This document shows, piece by piece, positions 1-9,509 of a DNA stretch of 64,000 bases; the stretch's first letter is position 1; every line of letters begins with the position of its first letter. The notes beneath the pieces are model-generated. The model searched no databases and was not told the DNA's origin. It saw nothing but the letters and a program-made list of their open reading frames with translations. This DNA is from Mycobacterium seoulense (lineage in GTDB: Bacteria; Actinomycetota; Actinomycetes; Mycobacteriales; Mycobacteriaceae). Made by a program: the position numbers and the translations under genes. Where the stretch lies: the NCBI RefSeq assembly GCF_010731595.1, contig NZ_AP022582.1, forward strand, positions 3,472,001 to 3,536,000. The letters are read 5' to 3'.

Positions 1-157
1 CGCCCATTGTGGCGGCCAGCTCCTCGCCCCGGTCCGTCTCGACGTCGGCGATGACGACCCGCGACCCCTCGGCCACGAACCGTTCCACTATCCCGCGACC
101 GATGCCGGACGCCCCGCCGGTGACGATGGCAACCTTGCCATCCAATTCGTTGACCAC
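1..157 (-). CDS. Short-chain dehydrogenase/reductase, N-terminal part (runs off the window)
   Basis: Only the first ~52 codons are present; the gene leaves the left edge. Translation from a GTG at 157 gives [20 protein letters not shown], the SDR Rossmann start with the TGGASGIG glycine-rich dinucleotide-binding loop. After beta-2 an Asp (VVIADVET) follows, which in classical SDRs usually favours NAD(H) over NADP(H). The substrate cannot be told from this fragment. It is divergent from the NmrA-like gene at 306, and an inverted repeat lies between them. Confidence 0.8.
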   Translation of the reverse strand, partial: MVNELDGKVAIVTGGASGIGRGIVERFVAEGSRVVIADVETDRGEELAATMG

Positions 158-184
158 CCGACGAGTTAATCCGCGCCGACCGGG

Positions 185-206
185 TTAAGTCAAGCAGTTG
201 ATTTAA
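185..206. promoter_or_regulatory. Inverted repeat in a divergent promoter
   Basis: TTAAGTCAA (185-193) and TTGATTTAA (198-206) form an 8-of-9 inverted repeat with a 4-base spacer. It sits between the divergent SDR (start 157) and the NmrA-like gene (start 306). The form suits a TetR- or MarR-type operator, but no regulator gene is adjacent in the window. Confidence 0.4.
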
Positions 207-305
207 GCCGCCGGAGCGGATCGGTACGGCCCTAGGGTTCCCCTCGCGCGGCCCGCAGGCCATGCTGGGAGGGCCAGTTCATCGAGACACTCGGGAGGAT
301 TTCTC

Positions 306-1061
306 ATGAAGGTTCTGGTCGTCGGTGGGAGCGGACTCATCGGATCGCAGGTCGTCGCTCAGCTCAACGAGCTGGGACACCAGGCCGTTCCCGCCTCGCC
401 GAGTTCGGGGGTCAACACCATCACCGGCGAAGGCCTCGCCGATGCTCTCGTCGGTGTCGACACCGTAGTGGACGTCTCCAACTCGCCGTCCTGGGCCGAC
501 GACGATGTCTTGAACTTCTTCACCACCTCCACCCGCAACCTTCTCGATGCGGAGCGGACCGCCGGCGCGCAGCACCACGTCGCACTCTCGATCGTGGGAG
601 CCGACCGGACGGCCGAAAGTGGCTACATGCGGGCAAAGACCGCCCAGGAAAAAGAGATAGTGGAATCGGGATTCCCGTATTCGATCGTGCGGGCGACTCA
701 GTTCTTCGAATTCGTTGACGGCATTGCCGATTCGATGGCCGACGGCGCCGCGGTCCGCGCCCCGCATGGCGCGTTCCAGCCCATTGCCGCCGCGGACGTC
801 GCCACGGCGGTGACCCGCGCGGCGAGCGGCGACCCGCTCAACGGCGTCATCAACATCGCCGGCCCAGAGAAGCAGGGGATGGACGACTTCATCCGGACCC
901 GGTTCGCCGCGACCGGCGATGATCGCCAAGTGATCACCGACGATGGCGCCCGCTATTACGGCGCCGTGATCGACGATCGCAGCATCGTCCCCACCGACGG
1001 TGAAGACGTGGTCGTCTACCCCACCACATTCCGCGACTGGATGGCTTCCCCGGGCGACTAG
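306..1061 (+). CDS. NmrA-like atypical SDR, NAD(P)-binding protein
   Basis: This 251-residue protein starts with MKVLVVGGSGLIGSQVV, the GGxGxxG nucleotide-binding motif of atypical (NmrA/SDR_a5) dehydrogenases. YMRAKTAQE at about residue 107 resembles the YxxxK active-site region of the family. The C-terminal half is a small substrate domain. A GGGAGG ribosome binding site at 292-297 supports the ATG at 306. Such proteins reduce quinones or act as NADP(H) sensors; the substrate is unknown. It appears monocistronic. Confidence 0.8.
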   Translation: MKVLVVGGSGLIGSQVVAQLNELGHQAVPASPSSGVNTITGEGLADALVGVDTVVDVSNSPSWADDDVLNFFTTSTRNLLDAERTAGAQHHVALSIVGADRTAESGYMRAKTAQEKEIVESGFPYSIVRATQFFEFVDGIADSMADGAAVRAPHGAFQPIAAADVATAVTRAASGDPLNGVINIAGPEKQGMDDFIRTRFAATGDDRQVITDDGARYYGAVIDDRSIVPTDGEDVVVYPTTFRDWMASPGD

Positions 1062-1232
1062 CGACGCCCATGAGGAAAACCAAGCGCTTCGAGATCGCCG
1101 TGCGGGGGGTGCCTGCCATGACGGCACGACCCTGGCGGCAATCTCGACATCAACCGCGTAGGTAGTTGCGCTGAGCCCCGCGGCCGAGCACGGTATAAGA
1201 CGCCGGAGATCGATGACGACGAGGAGCGCTCA

Positions 1233-2873
1233 ATGCCTGTGCAACCCACACGCGACGCCTCCTCCGCGGAAACCCGGCTCACCAGGCGCGGATTCATGGT
1301 CGCCGGCATCGCCGGCGGATTCGCACTGGCAGCGTGCAGTCAATCCAAGCCCGCGCAGTCGGGCAACGCCCAGCTGGCCGCCGCCATCGCCGCGGCCGAA
1401 GCCGCCAGGCCACATAGCGGCCGCACCGTCACCGCCAGCCTGACCGCCCAGCAGGTCGAGGTCGATCTCGGCGGACCGGTCGTCCGCACGCTGGCCTACG
1501 GCAACACCATCCCGGGCACGCCGATCCGGGCCCGAATCGGCGACGAGTTGGTGGTGACGGTGTCGAACCGGCTCGACCAACCGACGTCGGTGCACTGGCA
1601 CGGCATCGCGTTGCGCAACGACATGGACGGCGCCGCGCCCGCCACCCCGAATATCCCCGCCGGCCAGGAGTTCACCTACCGCTTCTCCGTCCCGAACGCC
1701 GGCACCTACTGGGCCCATCCGCACACCGGCCTCGACGCCGACATGGGCCTGTACCTGCCGGTCATCGTCGACGATCCGACCGAGGGCAACTACGACACCG
1801 AATGGATTGTGGTCCTTGATGATTGGACAGATGGCATCGGAAAGTCACCCCAGCAGCTCTACACCGAACTGACCAGCCCGAACAAGCCGGCCCCACCAAG
1901 CACCACCGAGACCACGCCGCCCACCACCTCGACGACCTCAACAACCAGCGAGACACCGACGACGACGTCGAGCAGCGAGACTTCGACAACGTCGACCAGC
2001 CCGACCACCTCGAGCAGTCCGGCGCCCGCTCCACCCGCACCCGCGGGAAGCGTCGGCAGAAGCGATCTGCTCGGCGGCGACGCCGGGGACATCGCCTACC
2101 CCTACTATCTGATCAACGGCCGAATCCCGGCCGCTCCCATGACATTCAACGCAAAGCCGGGTCAGCGCATCCGGATCCGTTTCATCAACGCCGCCTCCGA
2201 CACCACGTTTCGCGTCGCCCTGGCCGGTCATTCGATGACGGTCACCCACACCGACGGTTACCCCGTGGTCCCGGCCCAAGTCGACGCCCTGCTCATCGGC
2301 ATGGCCGAGCGCTACGACGTCGTTGTGACCGCCGCCGACGGTGTCTTCCCGCTGGTCGCGCTCGCGGAAGGAAAGAACGCTTTGGCGCGGACGCTGCTGT
2401 CCACCGGGTCGGGCAGCGCACCCGACCCCGGATTTCAACCGGCCGAACTGAACCAGCGGGTGGGCACGGTAGAAATGTTCACGGCGACCACGCCGGTCAA
2501 CCTGGGGCGGCCCCAGCCCGGCCTGAATCTGCCGGTCGTACTCGGCGGCAACATGACCCAGTACAACTGGACGATCAACGGAAAACCCTACAGCGACACC
2601 GAACCGTTGCACGTCCGGCAGGGCGAGCGGCCCACCATCACGTTCGACAACCCCACGATGATGTATCACCCGATGCACCTGCACGGCCACACGTTCCAGC
2701 TGATCAAGGCCGACGGCAGCCCCGGCGCCCGCAAGGACACCCTCATGGTGCTGCCCAAGCAGAGGTTGCTCGCCGTGCTGGTGGCCGACAACCCGGGCCT
2801 GTGGCAGTTGCACTGCCACAACACGTATCACCAAGAGGCGGGCATGCAGACCCGGCTGGACTACGTCTTCTAG
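1233..2873 (+). CDS. mmcO: Multicopper oxidase (MmcO-like), Tat-exported lipoprotein
   Basis: The 546-residue protein oxidises Cu(I) or phenolic substrates at a type 1/2/3 copper centre outside the membrane. The N-terminus has a twin-arginine signal (LTRRGFMVAGIAGG) ending in a lipobox (LAAC), so it should be a Tat-exported lipoprotein. All four copper-binding motifs are visible: HWHG, HPH (WAHPHTG), HPMHLHGH and HCHNTYHQEAGM. A Ser/Thr/Pro-rich linker of about 55 residues (roughly 217-272) interrupts the middle domain. The GAGGAG site fits the ATG at 1233. In M. tuberculosis the relative Rv0846c confers copper resistance and neighbours the Rv0845/NarL pair; here a catabolic island separates them. 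Its stop codon overlaps that of the convergent hydrolase. Confidence 0.85.
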   Translation: MPVQPTRDASSAETRLTRRGFMVAGIAGGFALAACSQSKPAQSGNAQLAAAIAAAEAARPHSGRTVTASLTAQQVEVDLGGPVVRTLAYGNTIPGTPIRARIGDELVVTVSNRLDQPTSVHWHGIALRNDMDGAAPATPNIPAGQEFTYRFSVPNAGTYWAHPHTGLDADMGLYLPVIVDDPTEGNYDTEWIVVLDDWTDGIGKSPQQLYTELTSPNKPAPPSTTETTPPTTSTTSTTSETPTTTSSSETSTTSTSPTTSSSPAPAPPAPAGSVGRSDLLGGDAGDIAYPYYLINGRIPAAPMTFNAKPGQRIRIRFINAASDTTFRVALAGHSMTVTHTDGYPVVPAQVDALLIGMAERYDVVVTAADGVFPLVALAEGKNALARTLLSTGSGSAPDPGFQPAELNQRVGTVEMFTATTPVNLGRPQPGLNLPVVLGGNMTQYNWTINGKPYSDTEPLHVRQGERPTITFDNPTMMYHPMHLHGHTFQLIKADGSPGARKDTLMVLPKQRLLAVLVADNPGLWQLHCHNTYHQEAGMQTRLDYVF

Positions 2874-3694
2874 ACGCTCGCGGCGAGGAAGTCCAGCAGC
2901 AGCCGGTTCACCGTCGTCGCCTGCTCGATTTGAGGGCAGTGGCCGGCCTTGTCGACGACTGCCGAGCGGGCGCCGTCGATCGCCTTGGCGATCTGGGCCG
3001 CCCAGCCGGGCGGAAGGAGCTTGTCGTCTCCGCCCTCCACGACGAGCGTCGGCACCGTGATGCGTTCGTAGGGCCGCGTGCTCGAAGGCGTGCCGGACGG
3101 TGTGGCGCCCGGCCGACGAAACCGGGCCGCGGCGACGGCTTCCCACGCTCCGGGCGCGGTGCTCGACTCGTAGCGGCGCCGCACGTAGCCGTCATCGGCC
3201 GGATAGCCAGGGTCGTGAAACAGGGCCTCGACGATGCGACGCATGCCCGGCAGCGTTGCGTCGTAGCGCTGTAGCGCCTCGAAATGCTGATTCTGTTGAA
3301 TCTCGCCGCCACCGCAGATGATCGCCAGACTGCGGGCGGGCAACAGCGGCGCGTCCGAGGTGGCGTCGGTGAGCAGGTTGATCGCGCCCATCGAGTTGCC
3401 CACGAAGTGCGCGGAGTCCACGCCGAGCAGCTCGCAGAACCGCGCCACGTGCCGAATCCGCATCCCACGCCCGTCGACGAAGTCAATGACCTTCGCCGAC
3501 TGGCCGAACCCCAGCTGGTCGGGCGCCAGCACCCGGTACCGCGCGGCGAGCGCGGCGATGTTGCGTTCCCAGCCCAGTTCGGCGCCGGCACCGAACTCGC
3601 CGCCGTGCAGCAGTACCACCGGGTCGCCGGCGCCCGCCTCCAGATAGCTGGTGACCAGTCCGTCGACCAGCGTCGTCTTGCGATGAATCTCCAT
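2870..3694 (-). CDS. Alpha/beta hydrolase (C-C bond hydrolase type)
   Basis: 274 residues when started at ATG 3694, where the start overlaps the stop of the upstream cyclase gene (TGATG), so translation is probably coupled. A longer frame upstream exists but only shadows the cyclase. LLHGGE is the oxyanion-hole region, GNSMGA holds the nucleophile Ser, GGDDKLLPP the acidic residue and GHCPQIE the catalytic His. This layout matches meta-cleavage-product hydrolases and epoxide-hydrolase-like enzymes. It is the last gene of the leftward cluster that begins near 12020, so a role in ring-fission product processing is an inference from context. Confidence 0.8.
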   Translation of the reverse strand: MEIHRKTTLVDGLVTSYLEAGAGDPVVLLHGGEFGAGAELGWERNIAALAARYRVLAPDQLGFGQSAKVIDFVDGRGMRIRHVARFCELLGVDSAHFVGNSMGAINLLTDATSDAPLLPARSLAIICGGGEIQQNQHFEALQRYDATLPGMRRIVEALFHDPGYPADDGYVRRRYESSTAPGAWEAVAAARFRRPGATPSGTPSSTRPYERITVPTLVVEGGDDKLLPPGWAAQIAKAIDGARSAVVDKAGHCPQIEQATTVNRLLLDFLAASV

Positions 3695-4686
3695 CACTTG
3701 ATCGCGATCGGGTTCACCGGTGAGCCCACAGCTCCAACAACTCTCAGGGGCGGGGCGACGAGCTGGAACTCGTACACGCCGTCGGCGGCGCAGTCCTCGG
3801 CCAGCGCGGTGAGATCCCAGTATTCGCCGAAAATCATCCCCATGTCGCGCAAGCAGAGCAGGTGCAGGGGAAAGGTGATTCCGTCGATACCGGACACCAG
3901 GTCTTCCACTTGAAGGTTGTCGGCGGCCACGGCCGCGATCTCGTGATCGTGGAGCCATTGTGCGCATCGCCAGTCCAGCCCGGAGTAGCCTTCTGTCTTG
4001 TTCCCCGTCATGAGAAACCTTGTCCACCAGCCTGTCCGGATGAGCACGATGTCGCCTCGCCCAATCGTCACCCCCTGAGCGCGAACCACGTCGTCGAGTT
4101 CCTCCGGTGAGATCGGGTTCCCGGCTTCGAGGAAGACCTCTGCCCGTCGATGGCGAACCAAGTCCAGCAGCACACCGCGGGACGTGATGCCCTTGACGTC
4201 AACCTTGTCGATTCCGCAGTGGTAGGCGCCCATGCTGGTGACCGAATCGGCCGCGAAGCCGTTGTAGAGGTGATCGTCGTAGTAGACGTGGGACAGCGCA
4301 TCCCACTGGCTTGCCGCCTGCAACGGCATGATGATGATGTCGTCGTTGAAACGAAACGGGTTGTCGGCCGTCATGTAGCTACTGAGCTGCTGCGCCAACG
4401 GGTTACGTGGCCAGCTGGGTCCATACTTGGCCAGCGTGTTCACATCGCCGCCATCAACGGTCATGATGTGGACCGGGTTGTGGCGGAACTCGAAGGCACC
4501 CTGCGGACCCGAGGCGCCGAAATCGACGCCGAGCGGAAACACCTTGCCGTGCCTGACCAAACTCGCGGCGTGGGCGACCTTGTCCGCGGTGATGAAATTC
4601 AGCGTGCCGAGCTCGTCGTCGTCGCCCCACCGTCCCCAATTAGAGACGTCGCGCGCGACCCGCCGGAAATCAGTCAAGTCGGCCAC
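3694..4686 (-). CDS. Cyclase-family metal-dependent hydrolase (kynurenine formamidase-like)
   Basis: 330 residues of the cyclase/KynB fold (PF04199). The family's usual HxGTHxDxPxH metal motif appears as QAASQWDALSH, with Gln for the first His and Trp-Asp retained; this variant is common in the SQWDA(L/F)xH branch of the family. GDIVLIRTGWW is the next conserved block. Members hydrolyse formamides, cyclic imides, isatin or cyclic ketones. It overlaps the SDR upstream by 13 bp and the hydrolase downstream by 1 bp, so it belongs to one operon. A ring-opening hydrolysis step in the same pathway is likely but the substrate is unknown. Confidence 0.8.
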   Translation of the reverse strand: MADLTDFRRVARDVSNWGRWGDDDELGTLNFITADKVAHAASLVRHGKVFPLGVDFGASGPQGAFEFRHNPVHIMTVDGGDVNTLAKYGPSWPRNPLAQQLSSYMTADNPFRFNDDIIIMPLQAASQWDALSHVYYDDHLYNGFAADSVTSMGAYHCGIDKVDVKGITSRGVLLDLVRHRRAEVFLEAGNPISPEELDDVVRAQGVTIGRGDIVLIRTGWWTRFLMTGNKTEGYSGLDWRCAQWLHDHEIAAVAADNLQVEDLVSGIDGITFPLHLLCLRDMGMIFGEYWDLTALAEDCAADGVYEFQLVAPPLRVVGAVGSPVNPIAIK

Positions 4687-5498
4687 GGGGCTCCTTCCTC
4701 GAGTTCACGAGCGATCGCCGCGCCCACGTTTCCACCGTCTACCCAGATGATCTGCCCGGTGATGTAGCTGGCCGCACCACTATTCAAGAAGAGCAATACC
4801 GCGGCCTGCTCGGCGGGGTCGGAAACCCGGCCCAAGGGCTTGGGGATGTCGTCGAGGAAGCCCTGGCCGTAGGCCGTGCGCAGCTGGTCCAGGATCGGGG
4901 TCTCGGTGACCCCGGGGCCCGTGCAGTTGATGCGGATGCCCTCGGCGCCCAGCGGCGTGGCGCTTCGCATGGTGTAGAAAACGATCGCTTCTTTGGACAG
5001 TTGGTAGCCGTTGCCCAACGCGTCGGGGTTGCGGTGGCACCAGTCGACGCCCTCCTGCAAAGTCGCGGTGTTCAGCAGAGGTGCCACTGCAGCCGCATGC
5101 TCGCGATAGGCGGCTGCCGCGAGCGAGGAAACGCTCACGATCGACGACCCCGGGGGCATCTTCGGAATCAGCGCCTCGGTGAGATGCCGCAGCCCGAGGA
5201 AGTTGATGGTGACGACGAGGAGTGGGTTGCCGATCCCCGACGAGACGCCGGCGACGTTGAACAGGGCATGCACCGGACCTTCGACCGACGCCACCGCGCC
5301 GTCGATCGAAGCCGGATCGGCGAGATCGGTCTCGTGAAACTCCTTGAGCCCGACGCTCGGCCGGCGCTTGTCCAGCCCGACGACGTCGGCGCCGAGCTCG
5401 GTGAGCTGCCGCACGACATGTTCGCCGATGCCGGACGCACATCCGGTCACCACCGCGCGGCGGCCGTCGTATCGCCACAGCCCGTCGATCTCGCCCAA
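4674..5498 (-). CDS. Short-chain dehydrogenase/reductase (hydroxysteroid dehydrogenase-like)
   Basis: 274 residues. TGCASGIG is the cofactor loop, LDKRRPS follows beta-2, NVAG is the structural motif, SVSSLAAAAY carries the Ser, and YQLSKEA is the YxxxK catalytic pair. The insertion between Ser and Tyr and the GPGVTETPIL tail recall bacterial 3-alpha-hydroxysteroid dehydrogenases. It probably interconverts an alcohol and a ketone on an alicyclic substrate. It lies between the luciferase-type gene and the cyclase in the leftward operon. Confidence 0.85.
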   Translation of the reverse strand: MGEIDGLWRYDGRRAVVTGCASGIGEHVVRQLTELGADVVGLDKRRPSVGLKEFHETDLADPASIDGAVASVEGPVHALFNVAGVSSGIGNPLLVVTINFLGLRHLTEALIPKMPPGSSIVSVSSLAAAAYREHAAAVAPLLNTATLQEGVDWCHRNPDALGNGYQLSKEAIVFYTMRSATPLGAEGIRINCTGPGVTETPILDQLRTAYGQGFLDDIPKPLGRVSDPAEQAAVLLFLNSGAASYITGQIIWVDGGNVGAAIARELEEGAPWPT

Positions 5499-5518
5499 CG
5501 CTCAATCCGCTTCCGGTA

Positions 5519-6832
5519 TCACTTGCCCTGCTCTGTTGCCTGCTGCTCCTTCAGGCGCTTGGCGGCCTGCACCCGGCCTTCGTTGATCTCCGCCATCGCC
5601 TCGGGAATCTCACTGGCCGTGAACTTGTCTCGGCCGGTGGGCAGGCCACCGAAAGCGTACGTTTCGTCGAACAGCGGCACGGTCGACTTCGGCCGGCGCG
5701 CCTCGACCTTCTCGATGACCGGCGCAAGCCGCTTGGCTTTGGCGGCGACCGCCTTTTCGTCACGTTCGATGAACTCGGGCAGCACCTCTTTGCCCATCAG
5801 CTCGATGGATTCCATGGTGCCCTCGTGGCTACGCGGGTTGAGCAGCAGGATGATCTCGTCGACCCCGCTGTCCTCGTAGCCGCGCAGGAATTCGCGAACG
5901 GTGGCCGGAGTCCCGATTGCACCGCGCCCGGGGCCGTACGCCAGCGTCGGGTCCTTCTCGACCTCTTCGAGGTACCGCTTCCACACCCCGGTCCGGCCCG
6001 GAGTGTGCATCCCGGTCAGGTAGTAGTGCATGATCCCGAACGAAAAGAACCCGCCACCCTGTCCGAGCCGTTCTAGCGCTTCCTCCTCGGTCTTGGCGAC
6101 CATCATCGACAGGTCCCCCCCGATGGCGAGGATGTTCGGGTTGATTTGCGGCGTGATCGGGACGCCGTTCTCCTCGAACTCCTTGTAGTAGCCGTTGACC
6201 CGCTCGGTGAGCGGCCCGGGACCCGTGTAGGCGAAACTCAGTGCGCCGATGCATTTTTGGGCGGCCATCTGTACGCTGGCCGGCCGCGTGCAGGCGACCC
6301 AGACCGGCGGATGCGGCTTTTGCAGCGGCTTGGGGATGACGTTGCGGGGCGGCATCTGGATTTGATCGCCTTTGAACCCCGTGAACGGCTCCTCGATCAT
6401 GCAGCGGATGGCCACCTCGAGCGATTCCTCCCACTGTGCCCGCTTGTCAGCGGGATCGACATCGAATCCGCCGAGTTCTCCGACGGAGGAACCTTCGCCG
6501 GTGCCGAACTCGACACGCCCGTTCGAGAGCAGGTCGATGGTGGCGACGCGTTCGGCGACCCGGGCTGGGTGATTGACCGCGGGCAGCAGGTGCATGATGC
6601 CGAAGCCCAGCCGGATGTTCTTGGTCCGCTGGCTGGCCGCCGCCAGGAAAATCTCCGGCGCCGTCGAGTGGCAGTATTCCTCGAGGAAGTGGTGCTCGGT
6701 CAGCCATACCGTGGAGAAGCCCGCCTTGTCAGCGGCCTCGACCTCGTCGAGGCACTCCTGCAGCAGGACGTGTTCATCATCGGGGGCCCAGGGTCGCGGT
6801 AGGGCGAATTCGTAGAACAGCGATATTTTCAT
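5519..6832 (-). CDS. LLM-class (luciferase-like) flavin-dependent monooxygenase
   Basis: 437 residues with the bacterial-luciferase TIM-barrel start MKISLFYEFALPRPW. The blocks TVWLTEHHFLEEY, IRLGFGIMHLLPAVNHPARVAER and GRVEFGTGEG are typical of LLM enzymes that use FMNH2 or F420H2. The length above 400 and the C-terminal extension resemble FMN-dependent alkanal/ketone monooxygenases, which need a separate flavin reductase; none is seen nearby. The ATG follows a GGAGGT-type site read on the minus strand. In the operon it could do a Baeyer-Villiger-like or hydroxylation step. Confidence 0.85.
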   Translation of the reverse strand: MKISLFYEFALPRPWAPDDEHVLLQECLDEVEAADKAGFSTVWLTEHHFLEEYCHSTAPEIFLAAASQRTKNIRLGFGIMHLLPAVNHPARVAERVATIDLLSNGRVEFGTGEGSSVGELGGFDVDPADKRAQWEESLEVAIRCMIEEPFTGFKGDQIQMPPRNVIPKPLQKPHPPVWVACTRPASVQMAAQKCIGALSFAYTGPGPLTERVNGYYKEFEENGVPITPQINPNILAIGGDLSMMVAKTEEEALERLGQGGGFFSFGIMHYYLTGMHTPGRTGVWKRYLEEVEKDPTLAYGPGRGAIGTPATVREFLRGYEDSGVDEIILLLNPRSHEGTMESIELMGKEVLPEFIERDEKAVAAKAKRLAPVIEKVEARRPKSTVPLFDETYAFGGLPTGRDKFTASEIPEAMAEINEGRVQAAKRLKEQQATEQGK

Positions 6833-6834
6833 CG

Positions 6835-8574
6835 TTACCTCCTATGAGAATTAAGGGTTCGGTTGGCTGCATGTGCGGCAATGTGATTCGCCGCGACAAA
6901 CCCGAAGGTCATCGCGGGGCCGATGGTCGCCCCCGCGCCGGCGTAGCTGCGTCCCATCACCGGCGCGGAGGTGTTACCCACCGCGTACAGCCCCGGGATC
7001 ACCGTGTCGTCTTCCCGTAGCACGCGCGCGTATTCGTCGGTGCGCAGGCCGCCCGACGTGCCGAGGTCGCCGAGGACGATCCGGAACGCGTAATACGGCG
7101 GATCGCCCAACGGATACAGGTTCGGGTTCGGCAGTGTCGGATCGCCGTAGTAGTTGTCGTAGACGCTGTCGCCGCGATTGAAGTCGTCATCGTGACCCTT
7201 GCGCGCGAGTTCGTTGAAGCGCCATGCTGTTTCGCAAAGATTGTCCGCCGGCACGCCGATCTTGGTCGCCATCTCCTCCCACGTCGTCGCCGCCTTGACC
7301 ACGCCCGATTCGAGCCACGCCGAGGGGACCTTGCGGCCGGTGGGTACCGGCGCTCCCGGGATTTTGGGGAGCGGTAGGTGACCACCGATGACGTAGCGAT
7401 TCCACGACCTGTGGTCGGTGATCAGCCAACAGGGGATATGGGTCACCCCGGATTTCTGGCCGTCGATCATGGCATGGCCGAAGTCCATGTAGGGCGCCGC
7501 CTCGTTGATGAAACGCTTGCCGTCGCCGTTGACGATGAACTGCGCCGGCATCATGCGTTCGTTGAGCATGAATTGCATGCGGCCATCCGGCCACTGGATG
7601 GCGGGAAACCACCACGCCTCGTCGAGCAGGTCGGTTGCCGCGCCGAGCTTTTGGGCCGCACGGATACCATCGCCCATGGCGGACGGGTTGCCGAAGCTCC
7701 AGTCCTGGTCCACAACGGGTAACAGTTCCTTGCGCCAGGCCAGATCGTGATCGAAGCCGCCGGATGCCAGGATGACCCCGAGGCGCGCACCGATCCGCTG
7801 CGTTTTGCCGTCCCGCACCACCGACACACCGGTCACCGAGCCGTCGGCGTCGGCGATCAGCTCGGTCATCGGCGAGTCCAGCCACAGCGGAATGCCGCGT
7901 TCCCTCATGGTCAATCGGAGGCGGGCGGCCAGTGATTGACCGATGGCCGCCATCCGCTCGCCGAACACCCGCGCGCGGATCATCCGCGATATCAGCTTGA
8001 GCAACACGCCCTTGCCTGCCCACGATTGCCGGATTCGGTAGAACGTGCGGAGTTCCTTGGGGCCCAGCCAGATTCCTCTCGGCGCCAGCGCCAGGGGCTG
8101 CAGCAGTCGCTGCTCGTCGGGGCCGAGCTTGCGCAGGTCGATGGGTGGCACGTTGATCGTGCTGCCGAGTTCGGATCCGCCGGGAAGCTCCGGATAGTAG
8201 TCGGCGTAGCCGGGTTTCCAGACGAACTCACACCATCCGGAGAGCCGTTCGAGGAATGCGAGCATTTGCGGCGCGGACTCGACGTACTGGCGTATCCGCG
8301 CCTCGCTGACCAGTCCGTCGGTGATCTGGAGCAGGTATTCGACGACGCGGTCGGGTTCCGGGGCGTAGCCCTCCCTGCGCTGTGCGGGCGCCCCGGGCAC
8401 CCAGATGCCGCCGCCGGACAACGCGGTGGAACCGCCGAAGAAGGAGGACTTCTCCACGACCACGACGTCCAGCCCGGCAGCCTGGGCGGTCAGGGCGGCC
8501 GTCATCCCGCCGCCGCCCGATCCCACGACAAGTACGTCGACAACGTGGCCGAAGTCGTTTACCGCAGCGGTCAT
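6835..8574 (-). CDS. FAD-dependent 3-ketosteroid-dehydrogenase-like flavoprotein (copy 1)
   Basis: 579 residues from ATG 8574, which overlaps the dioxygenase stop by 4 bp (ATGA). An upstream extension of the frame is a shadow of the dioxygenase. The N-terminal FAD motif is [19 protein letters not shown] followed by [18 protein letters not shown]. The C-terminal part ends [27 protein letters not shown], the signature of the KstD/fumarate-reductase family. These enzymes introduce a double bond alpha-beta to a ring ketone, so here it may desaturate or aromatise a cyclohexanone-type ring before hydroxylation and meta-cleavage. A second family member lies at 12840. Confidence 0.85.
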   Translation of the reverse strand: MTAAVNDFGHVVDVLVVGSGGGGMTAALTAQAAGLDVVVVEKSSFFGGSTALSGGGIWVPGAPAQRREGYAPEPDRVVEYLLQITDGLVSEARIRQYVESAPQMLAFLERLSGWCEFVWKPGYADYYPELPGGSELGSTINVPPIDLRKLGPDEQRLLQPLALAPRGIWLGPKELRTFYRIRQSWAGKGVLLKLISRMIRARVFGERMAAIGQSLAARLRLTMRERGIPLWLDSPMTELIADADGSVTGVSVVRDGKTQRIGARLGVILASGGFDHDLAWRKELLPVVDQDWSFGNPSAMGDGIRAAQKLGAATDLLDEAWWFPAIQWPDGRMQFMLNERMMPAQFIVNGDGKRFINEAAPYMDFGHAMIDGQKSGVTHIPCWLITDHRSWNRYVIGGHLPLPKIPGAPVPTGRKVPSAWLESGVVKAATTWEEMATKIGVPADNLCETAWRFNELARKGHDDDFNRGDSVYDNYYGDPTLPNPNLYPLGDPPYYAFRIVLGDLGTSGGLRTDEYARVLREDDTVIPGLYAVGNTSAPVMGRSYAGAGATIGPAMTFGFVAANHIAAHAANRTLNSHRR

Positions 8575-9509
8575 TTCGGCACTGCCGTTCTGATGGCGAA
8601 GCCGGCGATCAGCTCGGCGGCCGGCTTGTAGTAGCGCCCGGTGGTTTCGTAGGGCCCGACGCTCGCCAGCGCCGCGAATGCGGCCACCCACGTTCTGATT
8701 TCCTGGGCTGAGCTGCCGCCCTCGTGGGCCACGAACGAATTCGACCACTTGTCGAGTTCGTCCAGCCGACCGCCGTCGACGATCTCGAGAAACCGCTGAT
8801 CCCAGGCCGGGTTTAGCGGCTGCAGGTCGCTCTCGCCGGCGGCGAAGCTCTTGGCCGCATCGATCACGGCTGCCTGCCGGGCCTGCCGCTGTTCGGGTGT
8901 CATCGGCCGGCCGTGGACGATGCGCTCCAGCACCGGCGGCGGTGCGGTCGCCAACGTGGGCACCGGCGGGCTGTGCGACAGCCCACCGGATCCCAGTACC
9001 AGGACCCGCTTGTCCAGTGTGGCCAAGTAACCGCCGACGGCCGCGCCGAGCGCCCGGCACCGATGTAAAGGTCCCAACGGCACGCCGATTGCGTTGATGA
9101 AGATCGGTATCACCGGGCGCGACGTGGCGTCGCCGAACAATTTCTCGAGAGGCTGAACAGTGCCGTGATCCACATCCATGCACGCGGAAACCGCGATGTC
9201 GACCCCCGCGTCGAGCACGGCTTTCGCGCACTCGGTCGCGAGTTTCTCCGGAACGTCGAGCGGACCGGCATGGGTGCCGTAATCCCCGACGCCGTTGGCG
9301 CTCGTGCCGATGCAGAAGGGCGGCATCATCTTGTAGAAGAACCCGTTGTAATGGTCCGGGGAGAAGATGACGACGAGCTCGGGGTCGTAGTCGGCGACGA
9401 ATCGTCGCGCATCGGCGATCGCGCCTTCGATGTCGTCACGCAGGTCCTGCGACGGCCCCGGAAGATTCAGGAGCGGGCTGTGCGACATACAGCACAGAGT
9501 CAGTGCCAC
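8571..9509 (-). CDS. Class III extradiol ring-cleavage dioxygenase (MhpB/LigB-like)
   Basis: 312 residues from GTG 9509; another GTG at 9521 is possible, but the GAGGGG site is better spaced for 9509. The N-terminus [14 protein letters not shown] matches the LxHSP start of 2,3-dihydroxyphenylpropionate 1,2-dioxygenase, where the His is active-site. FSPDHYNGF and the DVDHG block carry further conserved His/Asp residues of LigB-fold enzymes. It should cleave a catechol next to the hydroxyl using Fe(II). The 5' end overlaps the 3' end of the hydroxylase gene by about 74 bp, and the 3' end overlaps the KstD-like gene by 4 bp. Confidence 0.85.
   Translation of the reverse strand: MALTLCCMSHSPLLNLPGPSQDLRDDIEGAIADARRFVADYDPELVVIFSPDHYNGFFYKMMPPFCIGTSANGVGDYGTHAGPLDVPEKLATECAKAVLDAGVDIAVSACMDVDHGTVQPLEKLFGDATSRPVIPIFINAIGVPLGPLHRCRALGAAVGGYLATLDKRVLVLGSGGLSHSPPVPTLATAPPPVLERIVHGRPMTPEQRQARQAAVIDAAKSFAAGESDLQPLNPAWDQRFLEIVDGGRLDELDKWSNSFVAHEGGSSAQEIRTWVAAFAALASVGPYETTGRYYKPAAELIAGFAIRTAVPK

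Noticed and set aside
1938..3146. Long - strand frame of 402 codons
   Set aside because: Antisense shadow of mmcO and the hydrolase caused by high GC third positions.
1823..3274. Long + strand frame of 483 codons overlapping mmcO
   Set aside because: It is the shifted frame of mmcO, Arg/His-rich with no domain; mmcO has all copper motifs.
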